DNA from: Veillonella magna DSM 19857
GTDB lineage: Bacteria; Bacillota; Negativicutes; Veillonellales; Veillonellaceae
Direction: 5' to 3'
NCBI RefSeq assembly: GCF_000428745.1
Contig: NZ_AUAN01000009.1
Location: 40,466 to 104,465, forward strand
DNA: 64,000 bases
Shown here: piece by piece, positions 18,010 through 27,322 of the stretch
Position numbering within the stretch: the first letter of the stretch is position 1
How the letters are laid out: the number at the start of each line of letters is the position of its first letter
Notes under the pieces: generated by a model
The model's input: only the letters and a program-made list of their open reading frames with translations
Told to the model about the DNA's origin: nothing
Databases searched by the model: none
Position numbers and translations under genes: made by a program

Positions 18010-18567
18010 TTACTTCTTACTTGTTGTATTTGTACGCTTGCGCGGTGCCCGGCGTTTTTTTGTCGTCTTCGGAGTTGCTTCTTCGGCAGTCTGCCCTGCC
18101 TTTTCTTCACCGGATCCGTGATGCATTAAAGATGTATCATCAACGGTAGGCGATACATGTTCTACCATCATGCCTTCCGATGTATCGGTAGCTTCACTCT
18201 CCTTCAGATTTGCCGCAACAGTCATTGTATCCACAGTTACACTTTCAGTGCTTTTATGTTTAGATACGGCTACCGATGCAGCAGTATATCTATCCGGCGT
18301 CGTCGTAATCAACAAGGATTGAACGCCTTCCGCCGGTCGCGGAATCACTTTTTGGCTAATCAATCCGGCGCCTGCCAAGGTAGCGCCGGTAGAGACTGCC
18401 GAATTAACGGCGCCTACATCACCGGTAACGAATATCGTCATCCATCCTTGACCACGTGCTTTTTCAATACCGGCCAGTGTCACATTAGCCGCTTTCGCCA
18501 TGCCATCGGCTACGGTTATAGCCAATGCTAAACCGCGTACCTCAACCATGCCTAATGCTTCTTTCAA
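18010..18567 (-). CDS. pduK: PduK-like BMC shell protein with a basic C-terminal tail
   Basis: The first ~90 residues are a BMC-H domain ([20 protein letters not shown]). A ~75-residue hydrophilic Ser/Thr/Glu linker follows, then a strongly basic tail ([18 protein letters not shown]). Salmonella PduK also has an extension, but with cysteines proposed to bind an iron-sulfur cluster; no cysteine is present here. It starts with TTG, seven bases from GGAGG, and overlaps the pduH stop by four bases. The name follows position and architecture. Confidence 0.8.
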   Translation of the reverse strand: MKEALGMVEVRGLALAITVADGMAKAANVTLAGIEKARGQGWMTIFVTGDVGAVNSAVSTGATLAGAGLISQKVIPRPAEGVQSLLITTTPDRYTAASVAVSKHKSTESVTVDTMTVAANLKESEATDTSEGMMVEHVSPTVDDTSLMHHGSGEEKAGQTAEEATPKTTKKRRAPRKRTNTTSKK

Positions 18568-18938
18568 AATGCCACCTCCAGTCTGTCATCACTTTTAAAC
18601 GGATTTCCTTTCGCCAAACGAGCAGCGTTACTCCCCAATATACGCAGGCTTTTTCTTTGTCCTTTATACGGCTGCAAGCGATAGATAAATTGCTGTGGTG
18701 GCAAATTTTTATAACTGAGCACTACTGCCTTTGTCGTACAACCAACACCTACAGCCAATGCAGATTCATGCGAAGCCCTGTCGGCCAGCACACCGGCATC
18801 GTTACCACTTACTTCTTCAACCGTAAAGGGAATTCCCTCTTCTTCCATGCCGAATAACAAATCCTGTAAGTAGGTCATATCGGTATCTGCCGTGCGGTAT
18901 ATCAAAATAGTTGGTTTCGTCGTCATTACTACATCCAT
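18564..18938 (-). CDS. pduH: PduH, diol dehydratase reactivase small subunit
   Basis: Works with PduG to exchange damaged cobalamin from inactivated diol dehydratase. 124 residues, with the dehydratase-medium-subunit-like fold (HESALAVGVGCTTKAVVLSY). The start at 18938 follows GGAGGA by seven bases and overlaps the end of pduG by 10 bases. Confidence 0.9.
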   Translation of the reverse strand: MDVVMTTKPTILIYRTADTDMTYLQDLLFGMEEEGIPFTVEEVSGNDAGVLADRASHESALAVGVGCTTKAVVLSYKNLPPQQFIYRLQPYKGQRKSLRILGSNAARLAKGNPFKSDDRLEVAF

Positions 18939-20767
18939 GAACGATTCCTCCGCTCCTTGGCATAGGATAAAATCAATCCGGTAGCTACTGCGTTGCGAGC
19001 ACCTTCCGTACTTCTGATATTTCCTCGACCGGCTACCAAGTTATAGTGTGACAAAGCATCTGTTACAAGTTGCGGAATTTCAAAATCCAATGCCGATCCG
19101 CCCACAATAACTACAAAGGGAATATCCCGTACATTTTGTGTAGGACTCACTGCCTTTAATGCACGCAATGAGTTTGTAACAAAAACCCGTTCTTTAGCTG
19201 TCTGACGGACTATACGTATTTTTTCCATGGATACATCGCCTTCAATAGGGACCAGCCCATCAGGAGTAACGATGACGACCTTAGCAAATAACGATGCCGG
19301 CAAAGGATCGTTGAAGAATTGCACGCTACCATCCTCGTGACGGATATGGTACACGCTGATTACCTTTGCCAACGGATATTTTTTTATATCTTCGGCCAAA
19401 TGGATATCTTCCAGTCCCAGCTCCGAATTAATAAGCATTGTTACCATGTTACCGGCACCGGCCAAGTGAATGGCCTTAATCGCGCCTTCCTTATTCATAA
19501 TAGATGCATCCGTAGAGCCGGCACCTAAGTCCAGTATGGCCATAGGTGTTTCCGTCCCCGGGGTTGTCAACGCACCGAGAATAGCCGACTCCGCTTCTTG
19601 CCCGCCGATTTCTACAGGAATTCCTAATTCTCTTTCTACCTCTTTAGCAATAATTTCCATTTGCAAATGATCCGACTTAACCATGGATGCAATACCTACA
19701 GCTTGCTCCATAGAGAATTCACCGGCTAAGCCGCCTTTTACATTGATAGGTACCGACGTATCTACTGCCAATAAATCTTGAATGTACACATCGTTCGGAG
19801 ATTTATTAGTCAACTCAGCCATAGTTTGGCGCACTTTTTCCAACATACCGCCTACGTTTGTACCGGCTTCGCCGCACACATTATCAATATGCTGTATCTG
19901 TCCCAGCACCGCCATGATGGCTTCTGCGCCGGATGAAATATCCACCGACACGGTTCGCCCATCACCGCTAACAACCACAGAGCCCGCCGGGATAACGCGC
20001 TCTTTCACATCGCCGGCCGGTGTTTTGATAACCACTGCCGATCGATTGCCAATAAGCGCTCTCGCAATAGGAACTATATTTTTTGTTTCCTCCGCCGAAA
20101 GTCCAAACACCGTAGCAATACCGTATGGATTGGATAGTTGTGATATAACCTTGCCTGGCTCTACTACTTCTACAGCTGCCAACATTCCCAGAGGCACCTT
20201 GTCGATATAGGATACCTCATCAATGATAGGAATAATTTGCTGCAAGCGATTAGCTACCAGTACGCCGTCATCGGCTTGTAAAATAGCTCCCGTAATCCGA
20301 TAGCCTTTATGCACATAAGCATTAATGAGCTCTGCGACCAGCTGAAAATCTATTTCCTTCGGTACAATAACAATATAAGGAGCCTCTATTGGTTTATCCA
20401 ATAACTGCAAAATATGTGCCGTTTCACCTACACCAATGCCGAGTCCCCCCGGTGTTTTAGGATTATGCCCAATCATCGTCGATTCGGTAATAATCGTTTC
20501 CGTAATGGTTTCCATGGCCACATCGCCGATAACCGGTGTCGCTTCATTGATACGAATTAAGTCAATATCCTGCATGGTAACACCGGCACGTTGGACCAAA
20601 CGTCGCAACGACTCCATTAGTCCCTGTATATTATCCTTAGTTCCTTTAATTCCTGTAGTATCCGCTATCGCCGAGCCTAAAAATTGTACAGTCCCATCAT
20701 CGCGGATACATGCCATAGCCGATTCTGTTGTAGAGTTACCTATATCAATCCCGACGATTCGCTTCAT
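18929..20767 (-). CDS. pduG: PduG, diol dehydratase reactivase large subunit
   Basis: Hsp70/actin-like ATPase that reactivates PduCDE. 612 residues, the usual length. Typical sequences are VGIDIGNSTTESAMA at the start, a second phosphate loop LDLGAGSTDASIM near residue 410, and VVIVGGSALDFEIPQ near the end. AGGAG is seven bases before the ATG. It lies 15 bases after pduE. Confidence 0.95.
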   Translation of the reverse strand: MKRIVGIDIGNSTTESAMACIRDDGTVQFLGSAIADTTGIKGTKDNIQGLMESLRRLVQRAGVTMQDIDLIRINEATPVIGDVAMETITETIITESTMIGHNPKTPGGLGIGVGETAHILQLLDKPIEAPYIVIVPKEIDFQLVAELINAYVHKGYRITGAILQADDGVLVANRLQQIIPIIDEVSYIDKVPLGMLAAVEVVEPGKVISQLSNPYGIATVFGLSAEETKNIVPIARALIGNRSAVVIKTPAGDVKERVIPAGSVVVSGDGRTVSVDISSGAEAIMAVLGQIQHIDNVCGEAGTNVGGMLEKVRQTMAELTNKSPNDVYIQDLLAVDTSVPINVKGGLAGEFSMEQAVGIASMVKSDHLQMEIIAKEVERELGIPVEIGGQEAESAILGALTTPGTETPMAILDLGAGSTDASIMNKEGAIKAIHLAGAGNMVTMLINSELGLEDIHLAEDIKKYPLAKVISVYHIRHEDGSVQFFNDPLPASLFAKVVIVTPDGLVPIEGDVSMEKIRIVRQTAKERVFVTNSLRALKAVSPTQNVRDIPFVVIVGGSALDFEIPQLVTDALSHYNLVAGRGNIRSTEGARNAVATGLILSYAKERRNRSWM

Positions 20768-20782
20768 AATAAGACTCCTAAC

Positions 20783-21301
20783 TTAGTTATCGCCCTTTAA
20801 TTTCTTACGACGTTCATAATTTTCTGCCGCTTCTCTAACGAAATTAGCACAAATATGCGCACCGTATTCTCGTTCTAATTCATCAGCCATTGCTAACAAT
20901 TCCTGCTTGGAGGAACGATACGGTCGAAGGGCATTATACATTTCCAATAAGCGCTTATCGCTGACCTTCGTCATTTCTGCAGCCCGCGAAAAATTATATT
21001 CAATCTGCTCACGGCCGCCATCCTTGGCAATCTGTCCTTGGGCTTTCAAAATAGCCGGACTGATACGTAAGTCTTCCATCGTAACTGCACCGCTCATTAC
21101 ATTATCAAGCGTAACGAAATCAAGACCGCTGCCGCGTACCTTAATCCAATCCGGATGCTTTTGCGCTATAGGATAATCCGCTACCGTCGCCTGTGTATCG
21201 GTACTGCCGGCCTGTGCCGGTGCGGTTGCCGTCACTGTTGCACCGCCTTGCTGCATATCTTCTAAAATTTTGCGAATCATCGCTTCCATTTCAGTACTCA
21301 T
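20783..21301 (-). CDS. pduE: PduE, diol dehydratase small subunit
   Basis: Gamma subunit of B12-dependent propanediol dehydratase, 172 residues. Conserved blocks are DYPIAQKHPDWIKVRGSGLD and LEMYNALRPYRSSKQELLAM. The N-terminus (MSTEMEAMIRKILEDMQQGG) is a short amphipathic helix separated from the core by an Ala/Thr-rich linker, a possible targeting segment. AAGGAGG precedes the ATG. Confidence 0.95.
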   Translation of the reverse strand: MSTEMEAMIRKILEDMQQGGATVTATAPAQAGSTDTQATVADYPIAQKHPDWIKVRGSGLDFVTLDNVMSGAVTMEDLRISPAILKAQGQIAKDGGREQIEYNFSRAAEMTKVSDKRLLEMYNALRPYRSSKQELLAMADELEREYGAHICANFVREAAENYERRKKLKGDN

Positions 21302-21313
21302 GCTGATTCCTCC

Positions 21314-21988
21314 TTATAACGTGATACGGCATTCATCTGCCGGTTTGCCCTTTACCACACGTTTTGTTTCTTTAATATGTAACAACGCCGACAATGCCTG
21401 ATACTTAGGTCTTGCCATCTGATCATTCAAGGTAGCTACTGGATTAGGAGATTCCCCCTTCGCATACTTTGCTGCATTTTTACCGATAGCGCGGTATACT
21501 TCTTCCGTCAAAAGCGGTGCCTGCGGGAACAATTCCAAATTAGATAATGGCTGCAAATCGCGCTGGTGAATAACCGTGGTTCCTTTTGACTGGATGCCGA
21601 TGCAAATTCCGGAGCCGGATAGTTTATCCCCTTCCACTGCCATGAACGCTACATCCGATGAACGATATACACGAACAACACGTGCCTTTAATCCTTCTTC
21701 TTCAATCCCTGCTACCAACTGACGAATAACTTCTTTATGCGGTACACCGACGATAGTAGTACGCTGACTGCGAGCAAAGGCAGGACCTACGGCTATAACT
21801 ACTTCATCCGGCGATGTATGCGCCTGTGCCGGTCCTTCCGTTACGATCCACGAATCATCGCTATCATCTTCCTTTGGTTTTGCCGCCGTTGCCGAACCGG
21901 TGAAGGTAACCGGCTTGCTGGCATTTCCCATTTCACTGAGCACTTCCATGATAAGTGCGCGTAATACTTGTTCATTTACTTCAGCCAT
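21314..21988 (-). CDS. pduD: PduD, diol dehydratase medium subunit
   Basis: Beta subunit that helps bind adenosylcobalamin. 224 residues. The first ~20 ([18 protein letters not shown]) match the lipophilic helix known to target PduD into the Salmonella compartment. The core has [20 protein letters not shown] and [26 protein letters not shown] precedes the ATG. The gene sits between pduC and pduE with 12-base gaps. Confidence 0.95.
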   Translation of the reverse strand: MAEVNEQVLRALIMEVLSEMGNASKPVTFTGSATAAKPKEDDSDDSWIVTEGPAQAHTSPDEVVIAVGPAFARSQRTTIVGVPHKEVIRQLVAGIEEEGLKARVVRVYRSSDVAFMAVEGDKLSGSGICIGIQSKGTTVIHQRDLQPLSNLELFPQAPLLTEEVYRAIGKNAAKYAKGESPNPVATLNDQMARPKYQALSALLHIKETKRVVKGKPADECRITL

Positions 21989-22000
21989 GTCGATTCCTCC

Positions 22001-23662
22001 TTAAATATCACGCGGGTCGATTGCATTCGGAATATCTTTGATAACGTCCCAATCCTTGCCTTCCAAACGATAGCCCGTACCTACACCGGCATAATCATTG
22101 GAGTCATTGATTGCAGAAATTACATTAAACTTATCATCAAAAATAGCGGATGTTTGCAAATAGTCACCGGCTACTTTTTGTTTCAACAGATTAAGTACAC
22201 TTTGTGCTACATCATTAAATCCTTGTTTAGCCAAGCCCTTAACGAAATCAATCCCCGTTACGCCACGAGCCATTAAATCTGCGGCACCCTTGATGTCCGC
22301 TACCTTATCACGTTCCGGCATATCCTTAGAACCGTGTGCATATGTAGCTGCTTCTACTTCTTCATCGGTAATGGCCGGTAAACCTAATTCTACAAATAAG
22401 CCTTGCAAAGCACGCGCCGCTTTATTGCGAACAGCTACGACATCTTCTTCACGTACCGGCTTGAGGCCGCCGTTTACTTTGAGGTCACGCTGAATAATTG
22501 TCCAATCATCATAGTCTTCCGCATCCCAGTTACTGCCGGCAAACATGTTGTCGTAGTTAGGCGTCGAACTGTAACCGGAACAAATAAAATCCGTACCCGG
22601 CGCAAATTGCATAAGCGTACGTGCCGTACGACGTAAATCAGAATGGCTAAAGGTCTGGTCATTACTGGAAGCACATTCCAAATCAAGCATAGCCGCTACC
22701 AAGTTTTCCGCTAACACAGCGCGAATACCGGATGGAACCGCAGCTGGAATACCGATACAACTTACCGAACCGTTCTGTATACCTTGCACCCCGGCACCTT
22801 TGGTAAGGAATAAGCAACGAATTTCAAGGTACAGCATGGACTTGCCTTCCGCCTGTCCCATCTGAACTTCCGATCCCGTTCCGGAGGTAAAACGCATTTT
22901 CAAACCGCGTGATGCATATGCCGATGCCAAGAATGCCTTCGACCACGGTGTATCATCGCCATCGGTAAATACATCTTCTGTGCCATATACGGAAATGGTT
23001 TCTGCATACGCCGTAAATCCACGCATTCCCAATTCCAGTTCAGTGGCTTCTTCCAAGGAACACTGCGTCAATACACCGGGGCGTCCTGTCTGCGAACCTA
23101 CGAGAATACCGATGGCATTAAGAGGTGCATAACGTGCTACAGCTACCGTTGTTTCTTCTTCCGCAAAGCCACGCAACGCACCTTCTGCTGCATCTGCCGC
23201 AATCTGTACCGGATTATCATTGACATTCGTTACATGGGCTTGGTTGGCCATAGTACGACGCGCGCGCATCTTCTGCATACATTGCATCATTTCAACTACA
23301 TTCATCTGGCTAACTACTTCCAGCATTTTAGCCGGAGTCATCGACTTGGCTAAACCCGCTATTTCACTGCGCGGTACGGACGGTGTCAAAATCATATTGG
23401 CAATTTTGCGCGAATCCATATTCATAACTTCTTCGGCGCGTTCCAAATTGATAGCATAGTTAGCAATAAATGTATCAATCAGATCAAAATCTTCTCGACG
23501 CTTACCGTCAAGTTCTACGATAGTGCCGTTTTCAATCTTGATACTTGGCTTGGGGTCATTAGGGGATTCCATGGCTATAAAGCCTTCTTCTACCCATTCC
23601 TTTACATAGCCGTCTTGGTTAACCGGACGCTGACTTAGTACTTCAAAGCGCTTTGATTTCAT
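22001..23662 (-). CDS. pduC: PduC, B12-dependent propanediol dehydratase large subunit
   Basis: Catalytic TIM-barrel subunit that converts 1,2-propanediol to propionaldehyde by a radical mechanism. 553 residues, full length. Family blocks include PVNQDGYVKEWVEEGFIAME near the start, [33 protein letters not shown] and GAGVQGIQNGSVSCIGIP. Glycerol could also be a substrate, as in the related DhaB enzymes, but the full Pdu shell argues for propanediol. Confidence 0.97.
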   Translation of the reverse strand: MKSKRFEVLSQRPVNQDGYVKEWVEEGFIAMESPNDPKPSIKIENGTIVELDGKRREDFDLIDTFIANYAINLERAEEVMNMDSRKIANMILTPSVPRSEIAGLAKSMTPAKMLEVVSQMNVVEMMQCMQKMRARRTMANQAHVTNVNDNPVQIAADAAEGALRGFAEEETTVAVARYAPLNAIGILVGSQTGRPGVLTQCSLEEATELELGMRGFTAYAETISVYGTEDVFTDGDDTPWSKAFLASAYASRGLKMRFTSGTGSEVQMGQAEGKSMLYLEIRCLFLTKGAGVQGIQNGSVSCIGIPAAVPSGIRAVLAENLVAAMLDLECASSNDQTFSHSDLRRTARTLMQFAPGTDFICSGYSSTPNYDNMFAGSNWDAEDYDDWTIIQRDLKVNGGLKPVREEDVVAVRNKAARALQGLFVELGLPAITDEEVEAATYAHGSKDMPERDKVADIKGAADLMARGVTGIDFVKGLAKQGFNDVAQSVLNLLKQKVAGDYLQTSAIFDDKFNVISAINDSNDYAGVGTGYRLEGKDWDVIKDIPNAIDPRDI

Positions 23663-23689
23663 ACTCTTATACTTCCTTTCCCCATGACT

Positions 23690-24514
23690 CTAAATATATG
23701 AAGGTACATCATTTTTTGGCTCGCTACCCAATGTACCCAGTAATTCCTTGCCTATTTCACGAGCTGTGATAACAGCTTGACGCACAGCACCGGAATCACC
23801 GGTGATTTGCAAAATAACTTCGTTGGAGAAACTCGTGCCATGAGCCGGTGACGAATAACCAACCACATCGACATTAGCTGCTTTAACTGCCGCATCAGCC
23901 ATAACAACGCCAATAGCCGCCGGAGCACCAACGATAAGCCCGAAAGCCTTACCTTCCGGCGCACCGAATGCTGTTTTTAATGCATGACTGGCACGTGCCG
24001 TATATTGCAATTCAATGTGTCCCGCTTCATTGCCATATACATCTCCGAAAGTGCGTTCCACTTCTTTCAGTGTTACTTCTACGGCGCGTTTAACATCGGA
24101 TACATCGTCTCCACCGAATACGATCAAGGAACCATGACCGGCACCGCCTTTAGTGTCACGGGCAAGTTCAATGCTTACAATTTCCGTATTTGTTGCCTTA
24201 ACGGCTTCATCAGCGGCCATAATATGCGGCCCTGCGCCGGTACGGGCACCGACAACACCGATAGAGCGATATTTTTTTGTCAATTTCATAGCATCTAATA
24301 CTTGTTGATCCACGTTAGCAATAACAAGACCAATGGTATCGCCCACCTTAGCCGTACCGATAAATTCTGTTAAGCTGCATGTCTTTGCCATAATCTGTTC
24401 TTCTCCTTTACTCTCAGCAACGGGAGCCGGAACACTGTCCTTAGCTAACCCATCTGCTTTACTTAACACGCGTTTTAGAATTTCATCTACCATTTTTTGG
24501 GTGTCGCTCATCAT
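23690..24514 (-). CDS. pduB: PduB, trimeric BMC shell protein
   Basis: BMC-T protein of 274 residues with two fused BMC domains (roughly 45-150 and 155-260), a major facet component of the shell. The N-terminal ~40 residues ([16 protein letters not shown]) form an extension that in Salmonella links shell to cargo. The start overlaps the pduA stop. Met42 at 24391 follows an AAAGGAG site and would give the shorter PduB' form known in Salmonella. Confidence 0.94.
   Translation of the reverse strand: MMSDTQKMVDEILKRVLSKADGLAKDSVPAPVAESKGEEQIMAKTCSLTEFIGTAKVGDTIGLVIANVDQQVLDAMKLTKKYRSIGVVGARTGAGPHIMAADEAVKATNTEIVSIELARDTKGGAGHGSLIVFGGDDVSDVKRAVEVTLKEVERTFGDVYGNEAGHIELQYTARASHALKTAFGAPEGKAFGLIVGAPAAIGVVMADAAVKAANVDVVGYSSPAHGTSFSNEVILQITGDSGAVRQAVITAREIGKELLGTLGSEPKNDVPSYI
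24391..24408 (-). promoter_or_regulatory. Internal ribosome site and start for PduB'
   Basis: An AAAGGAG sequence lies 11 bases before the Met42 codon of pduB, exactly where the extension ends and the first BMC domain begins. Salmonella makes PduB and PduB' from the same gene by internal initiation near codon 38; the same is likely here. Confidence 0.6.
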
Positions 24515-24807
24515 TCATCACCTTTTTCAACGTCGCTTGGGAACAACATGCCTTCTACTTCACGATGCGGCCTTGGAATTACATGTGTCGATACTACTTC
24601 ACCTACACGTTCGGCAGCAGCCGCACCGGCATCTACCGATGCTTTAACAGCACCAACATCGCCGCGCACCATGACGGTTACCAAGCCGGAACCTATTTTT
24701 TCGGTGCCGATAAGAGCCACGTTAGCTGCTTTAACCATAGCATCTGCTGCTTCAATAGCCCCAACAAGGCCCTTCGTTTCCACCATACCCAATGCTTCTT
24801 GCGCCAT
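24511..24807 (-). CDS. pduA: PduA, hexameric BMC shell protein
   Basis: First gene of the pdu operon, 98 residues, a typical BMC-H with [20 protein letters not shown] and the pore region [12 protein letters not shown]. In relatives PduA hexamers form the pore for propanediol entry. The ATG at 24807 follows TGGAG by nine bases; an upstream ATG in frame has no better site. The C-terminal tail ([14 protein letters not shown]) is longer than in PduJ. Confidence 0.93.
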   Translation of the reverse strand: MAQEALGMVETKGLVGAIEAADAMVKAANVALIGTEKIGSGLVTVMVRGDVGAVKASVDAGAAAAERVGEVVSTHVIPRPHREVEGMLFPSDVEKGDE

Positions 24808-25073
24808 ACACGTCATCTCCATTCCATTTCCATAGTTCATACCATTGCCGAAAGGCTTTATATTTATATTTTAAAAAATAACAGGATATTATTTTTTAAC
24901 ACTTTTTTACGAATTTTTCTTATCTTGTTTTATGATTAACAAATTTTTGTTATAATACTTCTATAGAAAAGGTATGAAAGATAGTTATACTCTCTATCTC
25001 TTATCAATATCTTGAGTTATATAAATTATCACAATTTAATCTTCTTACTTCATTAGGAAGAGAGGTGTTGAGC
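24808..25073. promoter_or_regulatory. Divergent pdu/pocR control region
   Basis: AT-rich spacer between pduA (minus) and the PocR-type gene (plus). A TATAAT at 24951-24956 points toward pocR, with only a weak -35. A short palindrome (AACAA...TTGTT, 24938-24951) overlaps it, and an A/T stem (24873-24897) lies in the pdu leader. I see no cobalamin riboswitch, so control is likely through the PocR-type activator. Confidence 0.45.
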
Positions 25074-25949
25074 ATGCATTGCAGTGTACAATCCGAAACT
25101 GCTATCATCAATCAGATTATGCGTGATTTTACGACCATTACCGATATGGCCTCCGTGTATGTAGATATTCGAGGAAAGGTCCTCTCCACCAAATATAGCT
25201 TCACTAATTTCTGTAACTATATGCGCAGTCGGCCTCACACGGCTAAACTATGCGCTTATTGCGATGCCTACGGCGGACTTGAATCTTCCCGTTGCGGTCA
25301 ATTCAAGCCGTATCGTTGTCATGCAGGGTTAAGCGATTTTTCTATTCCAATCATTGCCGGCGGACAGCTTAAGGGCTATATTTTAGCAGGGCAAACCATT
25401 GTGATGGATCCATCCTTACCACAAATTGCTCCGGCTACCGATTGGCACAGCTCCAGTGAACTTAAAAGCTATTACCGAAAGCTTCCTTCCTTTCGTCGTG
25501 AAGAAATGGAAAGTGCCGTACATGTACTCGAGCTGATGGCAATGCACTATTTCCCGGAAGTAGCGATGGGATTCGGCCATTTACCGGACTATTTAACGCA
25601 ATACACCGCACCTAAGGAAATAGCATTGCGTCCGGAAATCAAACGAGCCCTTGCCTATATTGATAAGCATTTATACCAAAATCCGTCGCTTCGTGATATT
25701 TCCGCTTATGTATACCTAAGCGAAACCTATTTTTCAAAGCTGTTCAAAAAAGAGATGGGACTAACTCTCGTCCAATATGTAAATCAACGTAAGTTAGATC
25801 AAGCTAAAATTTTATTGCGCGAGTCGGATAGCCCTATTGAATCAATTGCGAAAGCCTTAGGATTCAGTCGCCCTAGTTACTTCAGCAAAATTTTTAAAGA
25901 AGCTATGGCGGATACGCCTCATGGCTATCGCAAAAAATATAGAGCGTAA
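25074..25949 (+). CDS. pocR: PocR-type AraC family regulator of pdu
   Basis: 291 residues. The N-terminal PocR sensory domain (about 10-170) has the cysteine pattern LCAYCDAYGG...RCGQFKPYRCHAG that in PocR is tied to propanediol sensing. The C-terminal AraC double HTH (about 190-291) includes LRDISAYVYLSETYFSKLF and IESIAKALGFSRPSYFSKIF. It is divergent from pduA. AGAGGTG precedes the ATG at 25074; an upstream GTG lies within the ribosome site. In Salmonella PocR activates pdu and cob with propanediol as effector. Confidence 0.9.
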   Translation: MHCSVQSETAIINQIMRDFTTITDMASVYVDIRGKVLSTKYSFTNFCNYMRSRPHTAKLCAYCDAYGGLESSRCGQFKPYRCHAGLSDFSIPIIAGGQLKGYILAGQTIVMDPSLPQIAPATDWHSSSELKSYYRKLPSFRREEMESAVHVLELMAMHYFPEVAMGFGHLPDYLTQYTAPKEIALRPEIKRALAYIDKHLYQNPSLRDISAYVYLSETYFSKLFKKEMGLTLVQYVNQRKLDQAKILLRESDSPIESIAKALGFSRPSYFSKIFKEAMADTPHGYRKKYRA

Positions 25950-26004
25950 CACTACTGCTACTATTTCGTACATTACATAATCCTTTTACTTCTGCTAACA
26001 TGCC

Positions 26005-26049
26005 AAAAGGCCGTACGATTTGTGAATTTCACAAATCGTACGGCCTTTT
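26005..26049. terminator. Perfect 45-nt palindromic terminator after pocR
   Basis: Two perfect 20-bp arms with a 5-base loop, starting AAAAGG and ending CCTTTT, so it can stop transcription from both sides. Confidence 0.8.
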
Positions 26050-26105
26050 ATTCGTCTACCGTATCCCGACATCTAAAGAGAGTATCATTTCTATTTATTA
26101 TTAGG

Positions 26106-26136
26106 GTTATAGGACAAAACGTGTTGGTCCTATAAC
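26106..26136. repeat. 10-bp inverted repeat in an intergenic region
   Basis: GTTATAGGAC and GTCCTATAAC separated by 11 bases, with no T run after it. It may be an operator, a weak terminator or a small structured RNA. The region 26050-26270 otherwise shows no gene. Confidence 0.4.
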
Positions 26137-26273
26137 TCTATTATTACACTATTCATGCCTATACTACTAACCAATGATAGCTTCTAAAGACCTACATAGA
26201 TTTCAACAATCATTCCGCTACAAATTCAGGGATCATGTAGAGAACAAGGATACAAAAAATATGCGGGAGTACA

Positions 26274-26310
26274 AAATAAAAAACAGCACCTGCCAACGCA
26301 GATGCTGTTC
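26274..26310 (-). terminator. Terminator after tRNA-Ser
   Basis: A hairpin at 26282-26309 is followed on the minus strand by a T-rich stretch, directly downstream of the tRNA gene. Confidence 0.75.
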
Positions 26311-26316
26311 ATTAAC

Positions 26317-26407
26317 TGGCGGAGAGAGAGGGATTTGAACCCTCGGTACGGTATAACCGCACACATGATTTCCAATCATGCTCCTTAAGCCGCTCGGACA
26401 CCTCTCC
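26317..26407 (-). tRNA. tRNA-Ser (anticodon GGA)
   Basis: A class II tRNA of 91 bases with a long variable arm. The acceptor stem GGAGAGG pairs with TCTCTCC, the anticodon loop TTGGAAA gives GGA, the T-loop reads GGTTCAAATCC, the discriminator is G, and CCA is encoded. Confidence 0.95.
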
Positions 26408-26506
26408 AAACAAATAGCTCATCCGTATCACTACTTCATATGAACTACTTGGATAGTATATACAATTTTCTGGTATCTTGTCAACACCTTATTTTGATTT
26501 TATACA

Positions 26507-27235
26507 TTATAACCACTCGGTAAATGTATCCCAATCACCGTCTATCCGCGTTTGTACTTTTGTCATCAAGCTACTGCCTAAGCTTCGCTCTTGCCCGACC
26601 AGCTTCATATATATAGCCTTAGCAGCTTCACGCTTTCCGGTCATCTCTAAGGCCTGTGCGTAATTAAAGACATTTATTACATTGGACGGCGTACGCTTAT
26701 ATATACTTTCAAAATACGGCAAAGCCCCGCTATAGTCACCTTCTTCAGCCAAAATATTTCCCATCAGTCCTTCTGTCATATTAACGGTGCTATCGGGAAA
26801 ATGATCCTTCGCCTCTAATTGCAACGCATGTGCCAGGTCATCCTTTGCTTCCGCATAACGTTTCATCTTGTAATACAGCATAGCCCGATTATTATAACTT
26901 TCGGGAATCAACGATCCATGCTTCATACTCTTTCCAAATAATGTTAATGCCTTATCATACTGCCCTTCGGCTAAATACATCTGCGCCAGTTGATTACGCA
27001 ATCCTCGATCTTTCGGTTTATGCTTTAATGCTTCTTCTAAAACGGCAATTAAACTATGATTTGTCCCCACCGCCGCTACCGAATTTTCTGTTGACGATGT
27101 TACGGATTGCATCGTTGCTGCCGGCTCTTTCGTCGATGCTGTCATATCCTGTGCTGTCGTATGTGCCGGGTTTCCTAAAATAACTATCGACAATATAAAT
27201 GCGGTCGCTCCGATTTGTTGTACGCGTATCTTCAT
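26507..27235 (-). CDS. Exported TPR-repeat protein
   Basis: 242 residues with an N-terminal signal (MKIRVQQIGATAFILSIVIL, then GNPAHTTAQD), so it is exported. From about residue 60 there are four to five tetratricopeptide repeats (LRNQLAQMYLAEGQYDKALT; SYNNRAMLYYKMKRYAEAKD; NYAQALEMTGKREAAKAIY). These modules mediate protein contacts; no enzyme motif is seen and no partner is suggested by the neighbours. Confidence 0.85.
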   Translation of the reverse strand: MKIRVQQIGATAFILSIVILGNPAHTTAQDMTASTKEPAATMQSVTSSTENSVAAVGTNHSLIAVLEEALKHKPKDRGLRNQLAQMYLAEGQYDKALTLFGKSMKHGSLIPESYNNRAMLYYKMKRYAEAKDDLAHALQLEAKDHFPDSTVNMTEGLMGNILAEEGDYSGALPYFESIYKRTPSNVINVFNYAQALEMTGKREAAKAIYMKLVGQERSLGSSLMTKVQTRIDGDWDTFTEWL

Positions 27236-27322
27236 GATATGCCTCCTTCGCTGCTGTGTACTTAACTTTTATTGTATCATTCTCACTTTTCTTGATACAA
27301 CTACAGAGCCATGAAGTAGAAG

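Noticed and set aside
24808..25073. Cobalamin riboswitch ahead of the pdu operon
   Set aside because: No B12-box-like sequence (GCCACTG type) or multi-stem leader is present; the spacer is a plain AT-rich region.
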